Shown piece by piece: positions 1 to 10,979 of a stretch of DNA of 64,000 nucleotides. This DNA comes from Akanthomyces muscarius. Lineage: Eukaryota > Ascomycota > Sordariomycetes > Hypocreales > Cordycipitaceae. Both the position numbers and the translations under genes were made by a program. The notes under the pieces were generated by a model. That model searched no databases, was not told the origin of the DNA, and was given only the letters and a program-made list of their open reading frames with translations. Position 1 is the first letter of the stretch. The number at the start of each line of letters is the position of its first letter. The DNA is taken from NCBI RefSeq assembly GCF_028009165.1, contig NW_026611617.1, positions 506,001-570,000 of the forward strand, given 5' to 3'.

Positions 1-271
1 TCGAGGCGCTCCAAAAGAAGACCTCGTGAGCATGGCGAATGACAACTTGCGATTGCAAACCCACTAGGCGACGACGTACGGAGTGTACAGCGTACAACGT
101 CCAGTCGGGCCATCGGTGAGCATTTGTAGCGAATTGAAGCATGGCGAAGAATTAGATCAAGTCAAAATAGAATAGCCCATTAATCATATTTCCATTATCT
201 AAAAGAGTGTACAAGACATAAAAATAACGTTAAAGTATATCGTAGAAACATAAATATCGTCCGTCATAGAG

Positions 272-345
272 GAAAAGCCTACGCTCTTGGATTGCCACAG
301 AGCCGTGGGACGAAGAGTTCCTGTCCGCGAGTCGGTAGGCTTTTC
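272..345. repeat. Inverted repeat, 11-bp arms
   Basis: Arms at 272-282 (gaaaagcctac) and 335-345 (gtaggcttttc) are exact reverse complements. The 52-nt interior can form a further 5-bp stem (283-287 with 299-303). Origin unknown. Confidence 0.6.
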
Positions 346-380
346 ATCGTTTGGTCCGGCGTTATATAGTACAGAAGAAT

Positions 381-427
381 GAAACTCCGCTGGCTGCGCA
401 CGCAGTGTCCGCAGCCAGCGGAGTTTC
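381..427. repeat. Perfect 18-bp hairpin
   Basis: Arms 381-398 and 410-427 are perfect reverse complements over 18 bp, around an 11-nt loop (399-409). The stem is GC-rich. It could be a structured RNA in a 3' UTR, a cruciform or a remnant of a small inverted-repeat element; the sequence does not decide. Confidence 0.8.
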
Positions 428-767
428 GGTCTAGAAAGGAAGGAATTGCTTTTGCGTGTGCATTTTCGTGAGTGGTTGCCAATTTTGTGTAGTGTAACAG
501 TTCGAATGTAAGTTGCATAGAAAACGGCAGTCTGTCGAGTGCGAAGAATAAAGTTGAAAGAAAGGATTGCTGAGTTGACGCTAAAGATTATCTTGTCGTG
601 AGTGCATCATGCGTCGTACGCATAAGTGCAGTTCGTAGAAATGTATTGCGCCGAAATAGATCAAAGTGTTGGTTGAAGAAATATCAAATTGTAAAAGAGT
701 GTTGGTGAGGGAGTTTCAAGAACGTTTTCACTGGTAGCCAGAGATTGAGCACAGCTGCATGGCGTCG

Positions 768-3284
768 TCACTTCCATCGTTGCTGGACGCCAAGTGCAAT
801 CAGCACTGAGATTGCCCCGATGATCAACAGTCCGATGACAGCCATGGCCCTGTTCAGATCTCTCCACCATTTTGCGCGGTTGTAGAGGGCGATTTCCTTG
901 GCGAGCTGAGATGGACTTGCGCCGTCATCTTCGGTTAGGTCAATGTGACTGGTGCTAGGAAAGTCCTTTTCAACAAGGCCTCGGTTTGTGGGAAGCGGTA
1001 TGAAAGCAGCAACCATCCAAGCTGTTGATACGTTAGGTTCAGAACTGATTTCGTGAAAAATGACCGAGGCAGCACTTACCGATTGGGAAGAGGAATCCAG
1101 ACATAAAGAGCATCACCTGCACATTTCGCCGTGCAGTAATGCAGCCCTCTACCGATAGGGCGCCAGCCGGGGGGTCCCAGATTCCGTAGGTGCTTGCTCT
1201 GATGTCTCGTCGCAGGTGTGGCGACCACAAGCTCGAAGTCTGCTTCTTAAGCGTTCGGGCCCAAGCTAGGTCAGGATATGACCTTTTGACGGCAATAGGT
1301 GAGCTACCATCCGCCGGGGGGAAGGCTTCATGTTGGCGCTGAGCGAATATCCCGAAGCGCTCAACACTGTGAGAGCGCCTTTGCAGTGAGCTCCCCGCCT
1401 GGCTATCTGTGATTGCGGAACGAATGGAGTCGCGGGAAATCTGGTGTGTGAGAAAGCGACGCTCACCACTGCCGTAGTATAGCCTTTGATTCATAGTTAG
1501 CTTTAACCTTCCAACATCGTTCTCGTAGAACCTTACCTTGCCCATGCTGGTACTGCCCAATTGGTTGCTCTAGCGCTCGCAGAGGACCGCAGGTTGCGGT
1601 CTGAAGCATAGTTGGGTATCATGCTCGATAATCCACCTCTCCTGGAAGGACGGTGAGTCAAGAGATCGCGCAAGTCCGTCAAGCCGTCGCCATATTCGTC
1701 TTGGTCTCCGACAAGACGGTAGCTCGAGTTTGGCTCTATCTCTTTTCCTTTTCCAAATGCGGCCTGCGGCCAGTCGACTGGCTCGGATGTTGGCGTAACT
1801 TGTTGAGTAAAAGAGTATTCGCCGGGTTCAAAGTCATCAGCCAAAAAATCAGGACTTCTTTGGTTGTTACTGCCTTCAGCAGGAAACGGGGACATGGACC
1901 GCGATAAGCGTTCGTTTTCTCCTTCGCTCTCTGAAAATACAGTTGAGAGAGGAGGCTGCGACTGAAACTGATGAGCTCTTGGTGTGGATGAGGAAGATCC
2001 AGCTTGTGAAGGCGCCCTGGTGCTGCGAGATCTCGGAGGATATATTCTGGAGCCAAATAGGGCACGAGCGGCATCGTGGTTCATCATGGCGGACCATGTC
2101 GCGAGAAATCTGGGCGATGACCCTCCTTGCGGAAGCTTGATAGAGACGGCCTTGTCGGTGAACAACTTCCTTGCAGGATTGAGAGGTGCCACAACCAAAC
2201 TTTCCCTCGAAAATTCGGACTTGAGACGTGATGCTGGTGTGGCTGCGATGGATGGCGATGGTGCACCATCAAGCTTCACGTAGTTGGGTTCGCTATCCTC
2301 GGTTCTCGGACGTGACTGGCTACCAAGAGAGTAGTCGGATGAGCCTGAGTCGCCGATAATGCGATAGTTTTGGTCACTCGAGGGCGAGAAATTGGTAAAC
2401 TCTAGCGATGGCTGGCAGTGGACGGTGGGCTTTGGCAGCGGTTGCTTGATGATCCTGAAGTTTGGGGTGTCTGAATCAGCCGGGCTTTCTGTGTAGGAGC
2501 TGGGCAGTGGCTTCCGGGGTATGAGCATCAAACTCTGGCGCGTGACAGCGCTGCCGGTATCCGAAGGCGGCAGATGAGCCCTGCTCGGCGTGGTGATTGG
2601 CGAGAATTCTGCTTTGAATTCGGACGCAGGGGTTTGCTGCTGTACCTTGCGCAGTCCTCCGACGAATTCATAGTTCCACGGTGAAGATGTGCTGGCGATA
2701 TCCTGGGTGCTTGGCTGGGGCGGCGGCGTCTTCTCGTCTGGCGATGTTGGGGCAGAGTCTTGCTGCTGCAGTGGCAAGGTCGAGCTGCGTCTGCCATGGC
2801 TAAAGGTGGCGGATGAGTTTCTCCCGTATGTACTATTTGTTACAGTAGAATTCAGAACTGAGCTTGAGTACACGGAGCTAGATTCATATTCCACTTGCGG
2901 CCGGAGTGAGAATGTTTTATCCGCATGCACATTGATGACGTGCCTGAGACGGCGGCTTGACGATGACGTAGATGGCCTTCGAGGCGTGCTGGCTCTGCGT
3001 CTGTTGGGATCCTGGTTGGATGGTCTTGTGTACACTCCCAGTGGCGATGCCGGACTTGAGAATGCCGGACTAGAGTCAGCAGGCAGGCGCTGTGTCTGCG
3101 GCGTGTCGCTTTGGTAAACCTCCACGTTCGCTGGCGATGTTACACATCCTGGGCTGCAAGTGTCTATGTCCAGATGGGCAGAAAAATCCGAGCTCAAACG
3201 AGGAGGGCTGTACGGTACAACTCTGATTTGCAGGTTACTCTGGAGGTTGCTGCGGTCCTGCAAGGGCAGCCGTGGGTTTGACAT
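768..3284 (-). CDS. Serine-rich fungal protein with C-terminal membrane anchor
   Basis: Three exons: 3284-1537, 1483-1080 and 1021-768, with introns 1484-1536 (gtaagg, branch GCTAAC) and 1022-1079 (gtaagt...acag). Product 801 aa. Most of the protein is Ser/Pro-rich and looks disordered. Near the N terminus is a conserved-looking IRVVPYSPPRL segment. The C terminus carries two hydrophobic segments, the first bridging exons 2 and 3 (VMLFMSGFLFPI then AWMVAAF), the second just before the end (MAVIGLLIIGAISVLIALGV), with a basic last residue. This matches the serine-rich proteins found across filamentous ascomycetes, whose role is not established. An in-frame non-ATG extension reaches 3371, but 3284 is the first ATG. 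Exon joins keep frame exactly, so the structure is well supported; function is unknown. Confidence 0.8.
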
Positions 3285-5881
3285 GGCTGGCGCTCCTAGG
3301 CGGTTGTGGGCGTGGTTGCAAAACCCATTGCCCGGTTCTCTATCTGCAGATTGTTGATTTGGGTATTTCAATTCCGGTTCCAGCTCCGGCTCCTGAGTCC
3401 AGGCCAGTATCGTCTGCGACAGTGCTGCTTGTGCTCTTCCGGCTGTGAGAGGATTTGGCGTGTAGAGGCGTGCCTGAGAGGTACAGTTGGGGCGATTTGG
3501 TGGAATTCCCGTCCTTTCTTTTATTATTGAGGCGCTTTTCGTCAGATTGAGTGACAGATAAGCCGTAAACCAGAGTATTGCGTAGTATGGGGTGAGACGA
3601 CAGATTAGCGGGATGAGTGAGCGTGGGCCGTGATGTTGGACAGAATTAAGGAATAAGAGTGTAACAATAATTATGAATGAGCGTATAGAATGGAAGAAAA
3701 AGAAAGAATTACTTTTGCGCGATCATGAAAGAATGAAAGAATGTAAGAAGATTGCTGGGTGAGGGAGAAAGAAACATGGCACAAGAAGAGGCCGGCCTGT
3801 GGGATGGGCGTCGTGCTCGTGGATGCACCAGCTGGGGCGCGAACAAGCCGTAGGACTGGCTGGGGTATGACAATGACGGCCACTTGGACCAGGAACACTG
3901 GCCACTGGCCACTGACCATGGACGCAGGGCCACATTGTCTCCGACCTGCAGGTCCAGAGCCGGGGAGGCTTTGGGCGAACCATAGCGGCGGCTGCAGCTA
4001 GTGGCGCAGGTTTAATAACTTGCTGCAGGTGGGAGCCACTCCAGCTCCATTCTACACGGTCGTTCAACTTTTATTGGGCAGACGGAGGAAACAGGTCGCA
4101 GTCTGGCCCGATGTTGCCAGAATGTTTCTCTGCGGAATCTTGCGGTGAGAGGGCGCGATACTGAGCCTCATCCCGTGTTTGTGGGGGGTTGGAGGCTGTT
4201 CTCTCGCCCAGGCGCTTCGTGCAATGATATTCAAACGTCAGGGTTCGTCAGGTCGCAAGGTACCCAGTCACCCAGTTGCTACCAGTAGTACCACAGTACG
4301 TAGGTAGTAACTAACGTTAGTAGTTGACTGTTGCCCCTGCCCCTTGGGCCGCCGCTATATTACCCGCCGCCTTGGTACGGTGTGGATGTGTGCCTGGCGG
4401 ATTGTTTTAGCCTTTCTTTTACTTGTGCTGATCTTTCTGATCTGGCCGTTTTGACTGGCTACCCTGCATGTGAACAGACCTTCCTGTTCGTTATACTTTC
4501 CCTTCGATGCCATTATCATCGTTGCTGTTGCTCTGTTGCGTTGGAGTTCGACTCGTTTGTTAATGCCGGTGATGTGCCGCTTGGTTAATGTTTCGTGGGA
4601 GACGTGCGTTTTGGCATGTTTGATGCCTCCTGCATGCGCACATGCGTAGATCAGAGTGCCCCTGTTAAGTTAGCGGTTCCCTTCCAGACCACAGGCACCA
4701 GGTCTTTTTTAGATAGCTACACATGGACGAACCACAGAGCAGTTCAGAATCGAGACAATCGAGACAGTCGAGACAGTCGAGACAATGTACCAGCACCCCG
4801 TACATGCGCAACCGTCCGGTCGCAGCCATTGTCGTAGCCACACTAGATGCAAGACAAGAACCATTGGACAAATCGCATCTGAGAAGCCAGGCCGAGTCCT
4901 CAAAATATGCAGCCACACACAAACACCACACCTCAGAGGCTCTGACCATGTCCAATTTCCAACAGAAGCAAACGATAGCATGGCATCGCCAGCGCCAGCC
5001 ATGAGCTCCCAGCGCTTCATGAAACGACAGCCCACCAAACCACGCTGTCGTGGCCAGACGTGGTCCAAGACGTCAGGTCAGGCTAACTTAGTGCACACCA
5101 GAGCTAAGGCAGCGCCACATCTGCGACCTGCAGGACGTAAAATTACGAATGCAGGAGTAATTTTAGCATCCGACGCGTCCGTACACGAAACGCGTCGCAG
5201 CCCACTGCGAAACCCTGCTCACGCCTAGGCAGTGGACACAGCACAGACGAAAAAGTAACCAGCTGTTCAAGGGAGAAACAAAGAATTCGCCTGCAAACAA
5301 AAATCGTGAGACAATGCAATAAATAGAAGCAGGAAGCCGACAGCTGGTCATGCACCGCGTGCCACAGTGCAAACGCACCCCAACCTCGTCCCAAATGTAG
5401 CCCTAGCAATTGTAACCGCGCGCTAGCCGTGGACAGCGCACAGGTCTCCTCCATTCCAACATCGAGCCATGTCACCAGGAGTCGGCCGCGAGACGTCCGA
5501 TCCAACCGTATCAGAATTCAACTGACGATGCAACGTGAGACCGCTCATCATCCATAATTAGAGACAGCAGATCGAGCCCAGCCCGGGTAGTTGATCCATG
5601 CCCCACACCAAACCAAACCAAACCGACCAGGGCAGACATCGTCAGTTGGTGACTAGGGGTTGAAATCTCAACCACGGCGGTCAACTTGCCAACTACCGAA
5701 CCAAGGAGGCTCACCTGCCACTGCTCACCCCAAACGCACCGTGCCGTGGTAGCTTGCCCCTTACTTATCATGGATATGACAGCGTCTGCTCCAGCCGCCG
5801 AGCTGAGCATTCTGCAAGCCTCGGGGCTGATGGTAAGCTTTCCGTAGACCGGCCGGTTTGAGCCTCCGTCCACCATGTCAA
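3285..5881. other. Divergent intergenic region, 2.6 kb
   Basis: This separates the serine-rich gene (-) from rce1 (+) and should hold both promoters. No open frame in it resembles a protein. It has a 9-bp tandem repeat at 4748-4786 and a short ACCAA repeat at about 5606-5624. Confidence 0.6.
4748..4786. repeat. 9-bp tandem repeat (cgagacart)
   Basis: About four head-to-tail copies of a nonamer reading cgagacaat or cgagacagt. A simple minisatellite in the divergent promoter region. Confidence 0.8.
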
Positions 5882-6840
5882 ATGCACACCGCCGCCAACC
5901 CTGAAGCTGACACAACCAAACAGCTGGCATACTCCATCATATACGTGCTCCCCCTTTACGCATCAGATGCCACAAGGCCCTCTCCGTCACGATCCAGAGA
6001 TGATCCAGCTGCAATCCGTGCCCGTGTGCGAGCCGTGACGCTCTCCACCACAGCCTGCTCCATCGTCACCCTCATCACACTCTGCTGCCTGTCTCAACAG
6101 CGTCCCGCCCTCTACCTGATGGGCTACTGGCCTGTCCGCCTGGTTGAATCCGCCAAAGCCCTACTGCTGACAGCCACCCTCTTCGCAGGCCCTCTGTACG
6201 AAAGTCTCTTTATCGACGGTGGTTGGCGCTACATAGGCACAGGCTTACAACGCCTCTGGCAGAGTTGGCCAGAATGGCGAAACATTGTCGCTGTATGTAC
6301 ACCTCGTGCACACGCCGTCTCCACTGACCAACTCTCTCACATGCCCTGCTCTTGACTAACTCACTGCAGGGACCCGTCACCGAAGAATGCCTGTTTCGCT
6401 CTGCTGTAGTCCCGCTTCTGGTATTAGCCAAAGCCAGCCCTTCCAGTATTATATTCCTGTCGCCTCTTGTATTTGGTGTTGCTCACATCCACCACTTTTA
6501 CGAGTTTCGTCTCACCAACCCTGGACTTCCCATCTACGCCGCCGTAGCCCGCACTGTCATACAGCTGACCTATACGTCCGTGTTTGGCGCCTACGTCACA
6601 TTTCTCTTCCTGCAAACCGGATCACTCCTTGCTGTAGTGCTCGTTCACGCCTTCTGCAATTCTCTTGGCCTCCCGCGCGTCTGGGGGTATATGGAGCCAT
6701 ATTGGCTACCTATCAACACAAGCCGGGGCATCCTTCTGAAGTGGACAGTTTCATATTATGTTCTCCTGGTAGGTGGCTTGGTCTGCTGGTGGCGAAGCCT
6801 GCACTCGCTCACTGACTCTCCACTGGGTCTGCTCAAGTAG
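5882..6840 (+). CDS. rce1: CAAX prenyl protease 2 (type II, Rce1)
   Basis: Two exons, 5882-6292 and 6370-6840, with intron 6293-6369 (gtatgt...tgactaac...cactgcag); product 293 aa, close to yeast Rce1. Rce1 is the ER-membrane endopeptidase that removes the last three residues of prenylated CAAX proteins such as Ras and Rho. The intron falls just before the catalytic region. Residues 141-143 form the TEE motif with the two essential glutamates (142, 143); further conserved residues are His176 (FGVAH), His230 (LVHAF) and Asn234. The protein is hydrophobic with several membrane spans. The open frame extends upstream to a TTG at 5858, but 5882 is the first ATG and leaves the first membrane segment complete. 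It converges on mmm1 with 204 bp between stops. Confidence 0.93.
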
Positions 6841-7044
6841 TGTCCGGATCGTCATCCATGGAGTAAAGTAGGGGATCATTGCTAAAACATACAAAGCCAC
6901 CACGCTATATCAGATTGAGAATGATACATTTCCCCTTGACCAAAACAACGTATGTCGAGAAGAATTGCTCTCGTTCTATTTATTGTACAGCTACAAGATG
7001 GAAATACCGCCATTCAATATGATTCTACCACGCAGTGTACGTCG

Positions 7045-8335
7045 TTACCGCGCATCCAGCCTTACTCCGGGCAGCGAGCCCGGCATAGCATAATCATCCT
7101 CATCTCGCCAGGACCTCCTACGGCGCATGGAAGCTGCATCCCTTAGATCCGCATCGCCAAACGAATCCCTGCTGCGCATGTCTTCACGAAGTTCGCGTTC
7201 AGTCTCCTTGCCTTTAGCACGGCCCATGGAGCCCGAACCTTCGCCCATCGCGTCATCCGGGCCTCGCGTATTCTTCTTGCGAGGCCATAGACTAGGAAGA
7301 GCAATCTCTTGGAAGCGCGGTTCCACTGCCCGCTCGTCAAACCACTTGTGAAGCCTGGCCTCGACGAGCTGTGCAATTTTCGGGACGTCTTGCAGTCGAG
7401 ACCGGCTCCCAAGCAGACTTCTAACAGAAAAGTCTAGTCGGTAGTCATCCAGAAAGTTAAACGTCATCATGGCTGGTGTCGACTGAGAGGGGTTACTCGG
7501 GATAAAGGAGATGGATAGAGTGCCACTGAACCTGACCACCGACACGGCCAGGGCCACAGGCAAAATGGCCGAAAGCTTTTTGGGGTAGTTTAAGAGAAGC
7601 TTCGTCTCTACCGCCAAAGTGAGCATGTCGCTCAAATCCACGTCCATTCGTGCCTGGAGGCGTGTGCCGTCGCGCGCTGCAGTGGCGGGGTCAAACCGAA
7701 TACCCGCACCTAGGCTGATGCCATCCTCGTCGACGGGGATTATGCGACAGTTGCTGAAGATGGGGAAATCTTCACCCAAGCTGAGCTCTGTCACCCGTAT
7801 TTCATCAATGAAATCTGGTCGCGAAGTGCCATTGAGTGCCTTTGTCAGCGAGTTGAGAATAGCGTCGTCGTGCTGCGCATCGCTGCGAAACTGAGCAATC
7901 GTCTGGCCAACCAAGACATTGAACCAATCTAGACTTTCCGGCTGGTGGCTATCGACATTATAGTACGTCTTGCTGAGAATGGAGCCAATTGTAAGGGCTG
8001 GTGGATTGCGAAGGACCGTTGATTTTTTGCGATTCAATCCCTGACCATGGCGATGGCCCTGAGATCTTAGCGTGAGTAGAGATTGCTTGTGTGCCAGAGT
8101 CCGGGAACGGCGCTCTGTTGCGCGCAATGAGGCTGTGACATCTGGTGAAGGGGGGTCTCCGAATATAAAGAACTTGATAAACGCGGCAAGTATCACAACC
8201 ACAGAGATCTGCCCAACGATGAATCCTTGCGTAAAGGAGAGCCTGGGGCGGCGTGTCAGCGAATGGACGCAGAGTGAGAGGATCGCGGTAATCTTACGTG
8301 GGTTCTGACCGCGCAGGGCAAGTGCCTGTTGACAT
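7045..8335 (-). CDS. mmm1: ERMES subunit Mmm1 (maintenance of mitochondrial morphology)
   Basis: Two exons, 8335-8298 and 8242-7045, with intron 8243-8297 (gtaaga...ccccag); product 411 aa, normal for fungal Mmm1. Mmm1 is the ER-anchored subunit of the ER-mitochondria encounter structure, which tethers the two organelles and moves phospholipids. The first exon codes a short lumenal tail. The single membrane anchor ([20 protein letters not shown]) starts in exon 2, followed by a variable linker and then the lipid-binding SMP domain to near the C terminus. The last ~60 residues are Arg/Ser-rich. Without exon 1 only a GTG-initiated frame from 8202 is visible; the spliced first exon restores a proper ATG and the [12 protein letters not shown] segment typical of the family. 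It is divergent from vps45 with a shared 557-bp promoter region. Confidence 0.95.
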
Positions 8336-8892
8336 TTCCAGCGTCTCGGCCACAGTTTTGAGCTTCAAGACGCCTTTTGAACTGCCTGCTTCGGGTGATT
8401 GAATTGGTGGATGTAAGAGCTACCTACTATCCCTGGACCCAGAGCGAGCGCGCCCCGCCACACGTTCTGTCACTGCGATATAGCGTTTTGGAATCTGCAT
8501 GTGCGAGACTCGTACTTGATTTATTTTACTTCCAAAAAAGAGAAAGAAAAAAACGATGTATTGCTCGCGAAGAATGTTTTATCTGAAATTATTCACACTG
8601 CATCAGATCAAGCTCGCCCGGCCTGATCAAAACGACAACAGCAAAGGCCTGTCTGGTGGCGTATGCATCGACCGGGACTAATTCATATAGCGGGTGCCAA
8701 CGTGACGTAGCGTGGACAGCTCACGTTGTCACTCTCGAGCCTCATCGACTTGCGCCAGAGCTAGCACAAGGGCCAAACCCCGCGAACAGGAATCGCTCAA
8801 CATATATGCGAATCTCAAAGACCGTCAAAGCTCAGAGAAATTCACACAGCAGCTAAAGAGCATCGAAACGGCAGGACCGGTCCTCCGTCACC
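8336..8892. promoter_or_regulatory. Bidirectional promoter region mmm1/vps45
   Basis: A 557-bp gap between divergent start codons. No gene or clear motif is recognised; it must contain both promoters and 5' leaders. Confidence 0.5.
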
Positions 8893-10677
8893 ATGGACGT
8901 CTCTCAGGCGATTTCAGGCTACATCGCCAAGATAGTGATGCCAGCGGGCGAGTCGTCATCGTCAAAAATGAAGATTTTAATTTTGGACAGAGACACAGTC
9001 CCGATTGTCTCAACAGCCATAACGCAGTCAAACCTTCTCAACCACGAGGTCTACCTGACTGATCGCCTGGACAATACTGCCAGAGAGAAGATGAGGCATC
9101 TACGCTGCCTCTGTCTCGTGCGCCCCTCACCAGAGACCATCCAGCTCCTGATTGACGAGCTAAGAGACCCCAAATACGGCGAATATCATTTCTACTTTAC
9201 CAATGTGGCGAAGAAGTCTTCACTTGAGCGATTGGCTGAGGCGGATGATCACGAAGTTGTCAAGGTTGTCCAAGAGCACTTTGCTGACTACACGGTCATA
9301 AATCCAGACCTTTTCAGCTTCGAGATTCTGCTACCAAGATGGCGTATTTTTGCGGGCAACCCGGAGACTTGGAATCCAGATTCTCTCCAACGATGTGCGG
9401 ATGGATTAGTGGCTGTTTTGCTATCGCTCAAGAAGAAACCGCTCATTCGATACGCAAAGAGCAGTTCTATGGCAAAGAAGCTGGCTACCGAAGTTCGGTA
9501 CCTCATGACCCAGGAAGAACAGCTGTTTGATTTCCGAAAAGTCGACACGCCGCCAATCTTGCTGGTTCTCGATCGTCGCGAAGACCCCGTTACCCCGCTA
9601 CTGACACAATGGACCTACCAAGCTATGGTGAACCATCTTCTCGGTATTCAAAATGGCCGTGTGAATCTTGAGGACGTGCCCGACATCCGACCAGAGTTGC
9701 GAGAAATCATTTTATCACAAGATCAAGACCCTTTCTTCAAGAAGAACATGTTTCTCAATTTCGGAGATCTTGGGAGTTCGATCAAGGAATACGTGGAGCA
9801 GTATCAATCAAAGACAAAGAATAATGCCGACATTGAATCGATTGCTGATATGAAACGCTTCATTGAAGAATATCCCGAGTTTCGAAAGCTATCTAGCAAC
9901 GTCAGCAAACACGTCACCCTCGTCTCCGAACTTAGCAGACGTGTTGCAGCTGAGAATTTGCTGGAAGTCAGTGAGCTAGAGCAGAGTCTAGCCTGCAATG
10001 ACAATCACAACAACGACCTACGGGTGTGTATGCTACTAAATTAGACGCGAGCATCGCTAACAGGGAGACAGTCGATACAAACGCTACTGCAAAACCCGCA
10101 AGTGACAGCTGACAGCAAAGTTGCGCTGGTGACTTTATATGCTCTGCGCTATCATAGACAGCCGTCCAACTCTTTGCCGATGCTCACCGATCTTCTCGTG
10201 GCAGCTGGTAATGTGCAGCCGCGCCAAGCCGCCATGGTAGACAAGGTACTTGCGTACCACACATCTCTGCACTCCTCGCAAGCGCAGGGTGGCATTTCCG
10301 ACATATTCGAATCGGGAGGAATATTTGCCGGTGCCTCTAACCGCTTCAAGGGCCTCAAGGGCGTGGAGAATGTTTACACACAACATACGACACTGCTCGA
10401 AAGCACGCTTCAAAACCTCGTCAAAGGCCGCTTAAAGGAGCAACAATACCCATTTGTTGACGGAGGAGGAACTACCAGGGACAAGCCGCAGGATATCATC
10501 GTCTTTATGGTTGGAGGTGCAACATACGAAGAAGCGAAAATGATTGCAGGCATCAACGCAACGACCCCGGGCGTTCGAGTTGTCTTGGGAGGGACATCAA
10601 TTCACAATACCAGTACCTTTATGGAGGAGGTAGACGACGCAGTCAGCTCGTGGCCCGACATCCGAGCCCGCAGATAG
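8893..10677 (+). CDS. vps45: Sec1/Munc18-family vesicle fusion protein Vps45
   Basis: Two exons, 8893-10023 and 10072-10677, with intron 10024-10071 (gtgtgt, branch gctaac, acceptor gacag); product 578 aa. Vps45 binds Tlg2/syntaxin-16-type SNAREs and is needed for traffic from the Golgi to endosomes and the vacuole. The whole length matches the SM-protein fold: an N-terminal MDVSQAISGYIAKIV stretch, KILILDRDTVPIVS, the LVLDRREDPVTPLLTQWTYQAMVNHLLGI signature at about residues 220-250, and the C-terminal DIIVFMVGGATYEEA and VVLGGTSIHNT blocks. The acceptor at 10071 is chosen over the nearer one at 10063 because only it restores frame with a phase-0 donor. The start sits in an accATGg context. 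Confidence 0.95.
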
Positions 10678-10979
10678 AACGAGACACCTTCTAAGTGCTG
10701 CGGCATTGGCAGATACCTGACAACGAAGATGCGCCTGGAAAGAAAGCCATTTTTATAAATATAGACCCGACTTATTATATCACAAGAAGGGTTCAAGTTA
10801 TTTCTCGTAACGATTTTTATTCAAGTATTAGACTGTCTTGTCTGTTGAACACCTGCCGCTCCAACTACACAAGGCGACATAAGTCGGCGAGCCAATCACC
10901 TGCAAATTTGCTCCACCGAAAAGTTGCGCGACAGGAGTTGCGACTACGAATTTTCTCTTGACAGCTCACAACGACTGTC
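10678..10979. other. Intergenic region vps45-mto1
   Basis: A 302-bp tandem spacer, AT-rich around 10750-10820. It should contain the vps45 3' UTR and the mto1 promoter. No other feature is seen. Confidence 0.5.

Larger units (their letters stand above)
1..767. other. Left-edge non-coding stretch with inverted repeats
   Basis: No convincing gene is present; short open frames here lack recognisable protein sequence. It lies downstream of the serine-rich gene on the minus strand, so part is its 3' UTR. It contains two inverted repeats (272-345 and 381-427), listed separately. The first ~150 bases could belong to a gene outside the window. Confidence 0.6.

Noticed and set aside
1039..1560. Separate 173-codon gene inside the serine-rich locus
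   Set aside because: Its central part is exon 2 of the serine-rich gene; the beginning and end of the frame are intron sequence.
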